Positions 40,480-48,791 of a stretch of 64,000 nucleotides of DNA are shown here, piece after piece. Each line of letters begins with the position of its first letter. The stretch's first letter is position 1. This stretch comes from an uncultured Mycoplasmatota bacterium. Lineage in GTDB: Bacteria; Bacillota_I; Bacilli_A; RF39; UBA660. The stretch is from contig CANSFI010000006.1 of NCBI GenBank assembly GCA_947646095.1, forward strand, positions 1 through 64,000. Reading direction: 5' to 3'. The notes under the pieces were generated by a model, which was given only the letters and a program-made list of their open reading frames with translations, had not been told where the DNA came from and did not search any database. Position numbers and translations under genes: made by a program.

Positions 40480-41769
40480 TTAAGACATTTTTATTTTTGG
40501 AAGATGTTCACATATATTTTTATAATTTCTTATATTTTCGCTTTCAAAAGTAGTAAATTCGTAGTAAAATTGCTTTTGTTGGTTTATTCTTTCCATCTCT
40601 GCTTTAGCCGACATATAAGTAGGGTGTGTATAATAACTTAATGTCATTGTAATATTTTTATGTCCCATGATATATTGTAATGTATGTGGGTTTATTCCAT
40701 CATTAGCCCAATTAGTACAAAATGTATGTCTTAATGTATGTGGTGTCATTTTTTTAGTTAGTTTTTCTTCATGACATTTATTATACTTTTTCACAATTCG
40801 ATTAAAAATACCATCGTACTCTATATTCGTTCTTGGGTTACCATTTCTATTTATAAATAAAAAACCACTATAACCATCAATAACAATCGTCTTTGTACTT
40901 TTACGATTATCTATTATACGCTTAAAAATTTCATACGCTTTGTCACTCATAGGTACTTTTCTTGTTCCACTATCGGTTTTAGTATCGTCAATATAATAAC
41001 CTCGTTCGCTATTTTTTAAAAGTTGATGGTCTATATTGATTAGTCTATTTTCAAAATCTAGGTTGGTGTCTATTAGTCCACAAAATTCCGATATACGAAG
41101 TCCCGTTTCTCTTATTAAAATAATATCGTCATAATATTTAGAACAAATTTTATCATTTTCTATAAAAGAATATAGGCTTTCTTCTTGCGTTGGTGTAAGT
41201 GGTATATTTTGTTTGGTGTCATTTTCTATTACATCATCAATTTTAAACTCAAATGGGTTTTTCCTTATGTAGTCGTCTTGTATTGCCATCTCAAACGCCG
41301 AATATAAGGAGCGCTTATCATTTTTAATTGTTTGGTAGGACATTCCTTTTTCTTTCATGCGTATAACCCATTCTTTAGCGTCCGACATCTTAACATTTTC
41401 AATAGAACAAGCACCAATTTTGTCTTCTTCTAGTAATTTCATAAGTCTATTGCGTCCTTTTATGGTGTTATCTTTAACATTTGGTCGTTGATTATTCTTT
41501 TTAGCATATAATTGACATACACTTATTTTTTTACCTATGGTGTCGATTCCATCGCTAATGTCCTTTAAAATTTCTTGTTCCTTTTCTCTTAAAGACTTGT
41601 CGTCGCGTTTCCCGTTTGGTGTTTTATCGGTTTGTACTAACTTCCAAGCGTATATAAATTGTGGTTTGCCGAAACTATCGGTATATTTGTAAACATATCT
41701 TCCATCTTTTCTTTGGCTCTCTCCGTTATGTAAAATACGATTTTTTTTATCGCGTCTTTTTTCTATCAT
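40480..41769 (-). CDS. int: Tn916-family tyrosine integrase
   Basis: EKRRDKKNRILHNGESQRKDGRYVYKYTDSFGKPQF; RETGLRISEFCGL; TPHTLRHTFCTNWANDGINPHTLQYIMGHKNITMTLSYYTH. Confidence 0.95.
   Translation of the reverse strand: MIEKRRDKKNRILHNGESQRKDGRYVYKYTDSFGKPQFIYAWKLVQTDKTPNGKRDDKSLREKEQEILKDISDGIDTIGKKISVCQLYAKKNNQRPNVKDNTIKGRNRLMKLLEEDKIGACSIENVKMSDAKEWVIRMKEKGMSYQTIKNDKRSLYSAFEMAIQDDYIRKNPFEFKIDDVIENDTKQNIPLTPTQEESLYSFIENDKICSKYYDDIILIRETGLRISEFCGLIDTNLDFENRLINIDHQLLKNSERGYYIDDTKTDSGTRKVPMSDKAYEIFKRIIDNRKSTKTIVIDGYSGFLFINRNGNPRTNIEYDGIFNRIVKKYNKCHEEKLTKKMTPHTLRHTFCTNWANDGINPHTLQYIMGHKNITMTLSYYTHPTYMSAKAEMERINQQKQFYYEFTTFESENIRNYKNICEHLPKIKMS
40545..40570 (+). repeat. Element 2 end/arm-type repeat, left copy (within the 3' end of int)
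   Basis: CAAAAGTAGTAAATTCGTAGTAAAAT. Confidence 0.75.
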
Positions 41770-41845
41770 ATTTTTTTGCTCCTTTCAATAATAGAAAGAG
41801 CCTTGATATGCAACATCATTATATCACATATAAGGCTCTTTTTCA

Positions 41846-42079
41846 CTAGATTACATTTAATGTATCAATAATTTTTTCAAATTGTTTTCTTTTTATTTGA
41901 ATTCGGTTGCCGTTCATTAAAACCCAATTTGCGTTTAGATTTTCTTCTGCTAGTTTACGAAGTTTATTTTCGCCGATACGAAAATACTTTGAGGCTTCTT
42001 CAATAGTTAGCGTATATTTTTCACTTATAGGAACATATATTTCACTTGTTTTATAAGTGTCTTGATAGTTCATATTCAT
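41846..42079 (-). CDS. xis: Tn916-like excisionase
   Basis: [57 protein letters not shown]. Confidence 0.9.
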   Translation of the reverse strand: MNMNYQDTYKTSEIYVPISEKYTLTIEEASKYFRIGENKLRKLAEENLNANWVLMNGNRIQIKRKQFEKIIDTLNVI

Positions 42080-42082
42080 TGA

Positions 42083-43273
42083 TTAACCCATCTTGCTCCT
42101 TATTTCGTTCATTATTATATTTTCTTCATCATCTCTTTTTATAACCCTAATTCGTGTTAAATCTTCTTCGCCATCTTGATAAACATAAGCCTCACCACAT
42201 TTATTTATTTCTTTTATTTGTGATTTATAATCTTTCAATAACATATCTTTTTGGGTTTCTTCTAAATTTCCAAAACATACTAGAGTTCTAAATTGGTGTT
42301 TGGCGTTTGGAAATGTGTTACTATATGCCTCTTGGTCTATAATGATGGGTATGATATTTTTACTTGCACCACTTCTTAATATTGCCCCAACTTTCTTTTG
42401 TAGTTCTTCTGCCTCTTTTTTTGGAAGTTCCGACAATAAAGTTGAGTATTCGTCTATAAGTAAGATTATAGTAGACCTATCATTTCTATTGTCTTTATTT
42501 TCTATTCTTTCCAACATAATAGAGTGAACTTTGTTTATTCCGTCAACTGCGTTCAAATACCCATAATAATTTTTGGTATCGGCTAATTCTATAAAGTCCT
42601 CATTTTTAAAATCGGCTATATAGATTTCTACTATATTATCAAAAGAAGATAATTCTTTTCCCATGTTAGCAAGTTGAATTTTTGCAAACACGGTTTTACC
42701 ACTTCTCGTTTTTCCCATAATCAATTCGTTTTTTATATTACGCAAGAAACTATCTTCCGAAAAGCCATACTCTTTAGGTTTTAGATACTTCATAGGTGTA
42801 CCATAAATAAGCACATATTTAGTTGTTCTAGGTGCGTATGTAATATAATCAATTTTAATATTATATACAGTTTCTAAATCGTCTTGTTTGTCTTGAAATC
42901 CCGTAAGTGGTACATTTCTTGTTTCTAATTTAATTACAATTCTATTATCTTTTGTCTTATCTTTAAATATTTTCTTTTGTCGTGGATATTCTCCGATAGA
43001 ATTTTTAAGTCCTATATTTACTATTCCTTTATTATTCTTTCTAGGGTTTATTAACTTAATTATAATTGCTATTAAAATAATCGTTAAAACTGCACCTAGA
43101 CCAAATACATAAACATAATATTGTATAGAGTTTTGTTTCACTTTCATTAAATCTAGTAGAACATATTCTTTACAATGCCATACTAATTGTGCTAATACTA
43201 TGTATAATTCTACAATTATAACCTTAATGTAATTTATCTTTTTTAATATATTCATTATTTTATTTTTCTTCAT
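42083..43273 (-). CDS. FtsK/TcpA-like DNA translocase/coupling ATPase
   Basis: ELIMGKTRSGKTVFAK Walker A; TIILLIDEYSTLLSEL Walker B; two N-terminal TMs. Confidence 0.85.
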   Translation of the reverse strand: MKKNKIMNILKKINYIKVIIVELYIVLAQLVWHCKEYVLLDLMKVKQNSIQYYVYVFGLGAVLTIILIAIIIKLINPRKNNKGIVNIGLKNSIGEYPRQKKIFKDKTKDNRIVIKLETRNVPLTGFQDKQDDLETVYNIKIDYITYAPRTTKYVLIYGTPMKYLKPKEYGFSEDSFLRNIKNELIMGKTRSGKTVFAKIQLANMGKELSSFDNIVEIYIADFKNEDFIELADTKNYYGYLNAVDGINKVHSIMLERIENKDNRNDRSTIILLIDEYSTLLSELPKKEAEELQKKVGAILRSGASKNIIPIIIDQEAYSNTFPNAKHQFRTLVCFGNLEETQKDMLLKDYKSQIKEINKCGEAYVYQDGEEDLTRIRVIKRDDEENIIMNEIRSKMG

Positions 43274-44249
43274 TTTCTAATTCCTCCAATTTTTTAGTCA
43301 TTTTATGCTCTATAATTGAGCCATCACTTTTGTACTCAATTATGTTATGAATTCTACGCAAAAACGCGTTCCAAACCTCTCTATATTTAAAACTATATTG
43401 TAGTTCATAATATTGCTCCTCTAGGGGAACATTTGAGGTTATATAGACATAAGTATAACAAGCCACTTTATCATTGTATCTAGCTGGTAGCATAAGGGGG
43501 TAGATGTCTAAATAGTTAAGCATATCGCCAATAGGTATTTGACTATGGAATTCTTCAAAAACAAGCGTATTCATTGTGCTTTTATAAGCGTCAAAATTCA
43601 CACCTCTACTGCCCGTATAGTTTGTGATACGACATACATTTTTAGCACCATGTCTTTTGTATATGTCACGCGTTTTTCCGCACCCTGTATGCCCAAAGAC
43701 ATATGTACAAACGATATTTCGGTTTTCTTTCATGTACTTGTCGGCTAGATATGTTTCCCTTATTAGGTCTATATCTCTTATTTTTAAAGCCCATTGTGGA
43801 CTATTTTCTATTATCTCGATGTTTGACTTCCCATCTTTTATATCTTCTAATAATTGCCCTATAACGGGGTCTTTTTCTTGTAATTCCGATGGTATCGTTC
43901 CATATTCTACGAAACTTCCCTCGATAGATGTTTCGGCTTTGTCTGTATTTTCAAACTTGCCCGTTTTTCTCACATAATCAATGTTGTCTTGTATAGTCCC
44001 GTAGGCTTTTTCTATGTGGGCTATTTTATTAAAGCGATGTTGTATGGTTGTAAAGCGAATCGGCGATTTTGAATAAATAAATATATGGATATGAAGTGTT
44101 TGAGTTTCGTTGCCAATTTCCTTACACATACAATAGTAGTCAAGAGCGAATTTTTGCAAAGTTTCTTTTATTACTTCATCCGTAAAGCCGTGTTCTAGTG
44201 GATTATTTATCGTTAGAGTCCATTTACGACTTTGGCTATTATCTGCCAT
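43260..44249 (-). CDS. rep: CRESS-virus-like Rep: HUH endonuclease + SF3 helicase
   Basis: Motif I RKWTLTINNP; II LHIHIFIYS; HIEKAYGTIQDNIDYVRKTG (III, YxxK); Walker A GHTGCGKT; Walker B NTLVFEEF; motif C YITSN. Confidence 0.92.
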   Translation of the reverse strand: MADNSQSRKWTLTINNPLEHGFTDEVIKETLQKFALDYYCMCKEIGNETQTLHIHIFIYSKSPIRFTTIQHRFNKIAHIEKAYGTIQDNIDYVRKTGKFENTDKAETSIEGSFVEYGTIPSELQEKDPVIGQLLEDIKDGKSNIEIIENSPQWALKIRDIDLIRETYLADKYMKENRNIVCTYVFGHTGCGKTRDIYKRHGAKNVCRITNYTGSRGVNFDAYKSTMNTLVFEEFHSQIPIGDMLNYLDIYPLMLPARYNDKVACYTYVYITSNVPLEEQYYELQYSFKYREVWNAFLRRIHNIIEYKSDGSIIEHKMTKKLEELENEEK

Positions 44250-44338
44250 GTTATCACTCCTATTTTTTATAGTTTAGATTATTATTAAATTTTCAAAGAA
44301 CTAATGCGCTAATACATATACTAGTTAATACACGCCCA

Positions 44339-44376
44339 TAAGTGGGGCGAGTGGCGTAGCCACTTAAGCCCCCACC
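44339..44376. repeat. Accessory inverted repeats beside the Rep origin
   Basis: AGTGGC-gta-GCCACT nested within gtgggg...cccccac. Confidence 0.75.
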
Positions 44377-44405
44377 ATATAAGGGCTAGTATTACCCCTT
44401 ATATG
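44376..44405 (+). other. CRESS-type replication origin stem-loop with nonanucleotide TAGTATTAC
   Basis: CATATAAGGG-CTAGTATTAC-CCCTTATATG: perfect 10-bp stem, nonanucleotide at 44387-44395. Confidence 0.9.
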
Positions 44406-44423
44406 TAGCATGTAGCATGTAGC
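44403..44423 (+). repeat. Three tandem 7-bp iterons next to the origin
   Basis: ATGTAGC x3. Confidence 0.85.
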
Positions 44424-44519
44424 AATAATTTTTATAAATTTACCTTAATGTTAATCTTGCTACTATTTAAAACAATAGCAAGATATAACAAATCGGTAGT
44501 TAATAAGTTAATTAGTAAC

Positions 44520-44810
44520 TTATTTTTTGCTTGTTTCGGTAGAGTCAACGAATTCTACAAAACTAACATTTCTATATTTATCATATAGGAATTCTTCTAT
44601 ATCTCTGCCAACAAGACTTTTGATTTCTGCTGTAGTTAACTCTTTACCAAAAGTTTTGGTTAAGACATTATATCTTACTTTAACTATAGAAACCTTTAGC
44701 CCATCGCTTTTATCTTTGTTGTCAAACTCTTCCGCACAATGAAAATTAATATTATGAAATGGTTTATCTTCATACATGCCAATTTTTTCTTCAATACCTA
44801 CAATTTTCAT
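44520..44810 (-). CDS. Small conserved-looking protein of element 2
   Basis: MKIVGIEEKIGMYEDKPFHNINFHCAEEF; located upstream of rep. Confidence 0.65.
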   Translation of the reverse strand: MKIVGIEEKIGMYEDKPFHNINFHCAEEFDNKDKSDGLKVSIVKVRYNVLTKTFGKELTTAEIKSLVGRDIEEFLYDKYRNVSFVEFVDSTETSKK

Positions 44811-44991
44811 GGTTTAATTTTTCCTCCTTTCTTAAATTTTGGTTATCAACGCCTCCTTTTCGCTGACATAATGGTTATAGGCGATTAAATTTTCCTAGTA
44901 AAAAAACACCCTTTAAAATAAAAGGTATTTTTTTACATACATAATAAAAAGCCGTATTTTAGTACGACTTTGTTTAAATATAGAAATATTA

Positions 44992-46248
44992 TTAAACTTT
45001 TTTTCTCTTTCTTTTTTTCTTTTGAGTTTGTAAAAAATCTTTTTCTTCTATACCAAATAATTCTAAAACTTTGTTACAATAAGCAATAGGGTATCCCTTT
45101 AAATTTTCTAAAATAAATGAATATGCCATGTGTGTTTTATCATTTTCTTTTAAATAACACCCACTTAATCTAATAAGTTTTTCTATTATATTAGTACTTA
45201 TTTTAAAATATATACCAAATGCTATTAGAGAAACTAAACTTGGGGATGGTTTACTAGATTTATAGTTTGTAAAACTGCTACCATCTAATTTTGTTGCCCT
45301 ACAAAACATTGATTCAGTTATACCTCTATCTTCACAAACCTTTTTGAAAAATTCCCCAAAAGTAGGATACATTGTACTTTCGTTATAATCATGAAAGAAT
45401 TTTGTTGAAAGTTCTTTAAAATCTTTTTCTTGTAAATCTTCATAATTTTCATATTGAGAAATTTTTTCGCCTTTTACTGATACATCAATGTTTTTCTTAC
45501 TTTCCTTAATAATCTCTTTTAATAAATTTTTCGTTATTCCATTTTCTATATTATAATATTCTTCTGACTGACGGAATAAACTATCCTTTAATTCAATATC
45601 TTTTTTTATTGCATAAATTCTTTGTCTAGTAGAGCCAAGCATTTTGGCTATTGTAGTAATATTATATTCTTTTTTTAAGAGATAGACACTTTTTTCGCCT
45701 TTAGTTAAAGTTCTAAAAAATGCTTTATCAATTCTCTCTTTAATTTTCAATTCTTCTTTTGCTATTAACTGCTCTTCGGGGTTCATAGAATTGTCCGCTA
45801 TAAAATCTGCCATAGTAGAGTTGCTTTCACTATCAATGGAATTTTCTAGTGAAACTGTTGGTTGAATTAGTTTTTTTATTTCACTCAATTTTTCTAATGG
45901 TATTTGCAATTTCTCGGCAAGTTCATTATCTGTTGGTGTTCGATTTAATTCTTGGGTTAATTCATTTTCGGCTCGTTTCACTTCAACTATTTGATTATTT
46001 CTATATCTTGAAAAACCTAATAATTGTGCCATACCTTTTTGGACATTGTATTTTATCCACGGCGTAGCATAAGTTGAAAATTTAACTCCTTTGTTGTTAT
46101 CAAATTTTTGTTTTGCTTCTAAAACTCCTATATATCCATATTGCTCTAAATCTTCTATATCTTCTGCTGATAATCCTTTTGGTGAATTCTTTTTAATAAT
46201 ACTTAATACTAAGCCTCTATTTTCTTCTATTAATTTATTGTCCTCCAT
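44992..46248 (-). CDS. Sigma-70 family factor with C-terminal XRE-like HTH extension
   Basis: Region 2 DIEDLEQYGYIGVLEAKQKFDNNKGVKFSTYATPWIKYNVQKGM; region 3 ELNRTPTDNELAEKL; region 4 LGSTRQRIYAIKKDIELKDSLF; then TFGEFFKKVCEDRGITESMFCRATKLDGSSFTNYKSSKPSPSLVSLIAFGIYF. Confidence 0.85.
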   Translation of the reverse strand: MEDNKLIEENRGLVLSIIKKNSPKGLSAEDIEDLEQYGYIGVLEAKQKFDNNKGVKFSTYATPWIKYNVQKGMAQLLGFSRYRNNQIVEVKRAENELTQELNRTPTDNELAEKLQIPLEKLSEIKKLIQPTVSLENSIDSESNSTMADFIADNSMNPEEQLIAKEELKIKERIDKAFFRTLTKGEKSVYLLKKEYNITTIAKMLGSTRQRIYAIKKDIELKDSLFRQSEEYYNIENGITKNLLKEIIKESKKNIDVSVKGEKISQYENYEDLQEKDFKELSTKFFHDYNESTMYPTFGEFFKKVCEDRGITESMFCRATKLDGSSFTNYKSSKPSPSLVSLIAFGIYFKISTNIIEKLIRLSGCYLKENDKTHMAYSFILENLKGYPIAYCNKVLELFGIEEKDFLQTQKKKRKRKKV

Positions 46249-46385
46249 ATAGATACCTCCTATTTAATCATAATATGATTATACCATTTTTTAGCCCATG
46301 TAATATATAGCAAAGCAAAAAAATAATTTTGGATCATAATTATTTATACCAAAATTATTTTGTTTATAATATCTACTTAATAATA

Positions 46386-47456
46386 TTAAAAATTATATGG
46401 TTTAAAATCAAAATCAAATCCCGTATAAGTCGAATGTTTTATGTTTAAATAGTTGTCTATATCTTCTTTTGCTTTTTTTGAAACTTCATTGATTCTAAAA
46501 ATTCCATTATCAGTTTTAGTTAGTGGAATAATATATCTTCTTTTTCCTTTTACACTAATACAATATTTTCCCTCTACTGGAACTTCACTTCCATAAACTG
46601 AAGTTGCATTTTGAAATTTCATAAAGTTTTCACTAATATATTTGTCTTCACAATTTATTATTTTATCTATTACTTCTTTCTCCGATAAATTATATAAATC
46701 ATCTATTGTTAAATAGCCTTTAGTATTCATTGATTTAACTATATCAGCTAAAAATTGCATTACTGTTCTATCTTTGTCGCTTACCCATTCTGGCCATAAT
46801 TTTGAAATAATATTTATGTACCTTTCACAAATATCAATATTATTAAATCCTAATTCTTCAATTCCATCTTCATTTTTTAAAATAACAACATCATTATAAA
46901 TTTCCTTTATGCTATCAAGTTCCCAAACTCTGTGAAATACTAGTCCACTTGAAAAAGTATATTCAAATCTATCAGCACTTAATTGTGGTGTATCATTGTC
47001 AGCAATAGGATAAATATGGTAATCTGACACTTCTTCTACTTTAATACCATCTCTTTTTAATAGACTAGTTATTTCTTTTGAATTTCTTATTATTTGTTCT
47101 GTTCTTTCTTCTGTCGACTCTTGATGCTCCGAATCGCCATTCATAAAGTCTATACAATGTTTAAAAGTTGGTGTTGCTATATCATGAAATAAACCTGCTA
47201 AAGTTTGTTTTTTATCTTTTGTAAAATGCCATATTATTAAGGCTACACCAACACTATGGTCTAAATTCGAATACCAATATCTAACATTAAATACTTTTGA
47301 GTAGTCGGTTCCACAACTCATACTTGTTCCATCTATTCTTTGCATTTCTGGTGTTTCAATATATTCTAACAACCAATCAGGAAATTCCGGAGATAATATA
47401 TCAAAATATTGTCTTATTTCTTCATTTAAATTTTCTAAATACTTACTACTCATTAA
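46386..47456 (-). CDS. HD-domain phosphohydrolase (dGTPase/SAMHD1-like fold)
   Basis: NLDHSVGVALIIWHFTKDKKQTLAGLFHDIATPTFKHCIDF. Confidence 0.8.
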   Translation of the reverse strand, partial: LMSSKYLENLNEEIRQYFDILSPEFPDWLLEYIETPEMQRIDGTSMSCGTDYSKVFNVRYWYSNLDHSVGVALIIWHFTKDKKQTLAGLFHDIATPTFKHCIDFMNGDSEHQESTEERTEQIIRNSKEITSLLKRDGIKVEEVSDYHIYPIADNDTPQLSADRFEYTFSSGLVFHRVWELDSIKEIYNDVVILKNEDGIEELGFNNIDICERYINIISKLWPEWVSDKDRTVMQFLADIVKSMNTKGYLTIDDLYNLSEKEVIDKIINCEDKYISENFMKFQNATSVYGSEVPVEGKYCISVKGKRRYIIPLTKTDNGIFRINEVSKKAKEDIDNYLNIKHSTYTGFDFDFKPYNF

Positions 47457-47581
47457 AAAATTCCTCCTTAATTTTTTATACATTCTAATTATACCATATT
47501 TAATCAAACAAAAACTATAATTATTATGAATTATATTATAAATACTTTTAGCATATCAAGACTCTTTATCAAAACTCTTCC

Positions 47582-47607
47582 AAAAGTAGTAAATTAGTAG
47601 TAAAATC
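47582..47607 (+). repeat. Element 2 end/arm-type repeat, right copy
   Basis: CAAAAGTAGTAAATTAGTAGTAAAAT. Confidence 0.75.
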
Positions 47608-47753
47608 ATTTTAAATTTTTATATATACGCCTTAAAATAAAGGCTTTTACTCAAAAACTAAACTTTTAATAAAAAATTTTATAAAAATGCTACCTAAAAT
47701 CATAAATATTGCTCATAAAATGATATAATGTTCATATAGATTGAGGCTTTACT

Positions 47754-48122
47754 ATGCTAGATAAATCTTTTCAAAAAATAACAAGTAATATTAAGAATGC
47801 AATTACTAAAACGCAACTTGAGATTATGACTAACGCAAATAAAAAATTAGTTAATTTGTATTATAATATAGGTAAAATATTAGAGGAAAATAGTAGTTGA
47901 GGAAATAAATTTATAGATAATGTTGCTATGGAATTGAAACTGTTATTTCCTAATTTAAAAGGATTTTCAGTTCGTAATTTAAAATATATGAAGGCATTTT
48001 ATAATGAATATAAAGACGATGAAGAATTTGTGCAACTGGTTGCACAATTACCAATAACAGTAAAAAGTAGCAGTACCTCTATGAAAAATTTAATAAGGAA
48101 GACAAATGTTAGAAGAAATTAA
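47754..48122 (+). pseudogene. DUF1016/YhcG N-terminal nuclease-family remnant with in-frame TGA (47898-47900)
   Basis: MLDKSFQKITSNIKNAITKTQLEIMTNANKKLVNLYYNIGKILEENSS[TGA]GNKFIDNVAMELKLLFPNLKGFSVRNLKYMKAFYNEY. Confidence 0.8.
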
Positions 48123-48269
48123 TAATAAAATAGTTGAACAAGACTAGTTAATCAAGCAAGAAATGATAATGATACATTACAATATAACTAAAAGTAGTTA
48201 AATTTAAACCTGAATTTATAAATAAAATTGGATTTATCCCAAACCCTAATGATATGAGGTGAAATTAGA

Positions 48270-48691
48270 ATGAAAGTAAAAGATATGAAACAAGCAGTAA
48301 AATTATTAGAAAATGAGTGGAATTTAGGAGAAAAAAATCTGGAGCACCAAGACATTTATGTGCATGGATTTATCTAATGGAAATACTTGAAGAAACAGAG
48401 CAATTTGTTTATTATAGAGAAAATGGCAAATTATTAGGCTTTTCAAATTATTCAAAATATAGTTCAAAGAAACATTTATTAAGAAAAAAATTGTTAAAAG
48501 AAGTATTTGAATTAGCAAAAAAAGACAATATGGAAAACTTACAAATATTAACAGATGAATCCTGTAATTGGCAAATATATGAAAAACTTGGTTGTAAAAG
48601 AATATACGAAACAATAGTAGAAAATAAAGAATATGACAAATTGGGAAATGTATTAATTGAAAAAGCATTTATTTATGAAAAAAAGTTATAA
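48270..48691 (+). pseudogene. GNAT acetyltransferase remnant
   Basis: GAPRHLCAWIYLMEILEETEQFVYYRENGKLLGFSNYSKYSSKKHLLRKKL then directly LKEVFELAKKDNMENLQILTDES; acetyl-CoA motif (R/QxxGxG/A) missing; frameshift near 48345. Confidence 0.7.
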
Positions 48692-48791
48692 ATAAAAACA
48701 AATAATGTATTGGTGGTAGAAGAAGCATGAATAATGCAATTGTAAAAGAAATAGAAAAAGTTGAAAATTTAATCTACGAGGAAGTGATACT

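Larger units (their letters stand above)
40480..47607. mobile_element. Element 2: Tn916-like Int/Xis element with CRESS-like rolling-circle replication module
   Basis: int, xis, FtsK/TcpA-like ATPase, CRESS-like Rep plus origin; 26-bp direct repeat (1 mismatch) at 40545-40570 and 47582-47607. Confidence 0.85.

Noticed and set aside
48324-48668. Minus-strand ORFs opposite the GNAT remnant
   Set aside because: Antisense reading of an A/T-rich gene; hydrophobic composition is an artefact of A-rich coding on the other strand.
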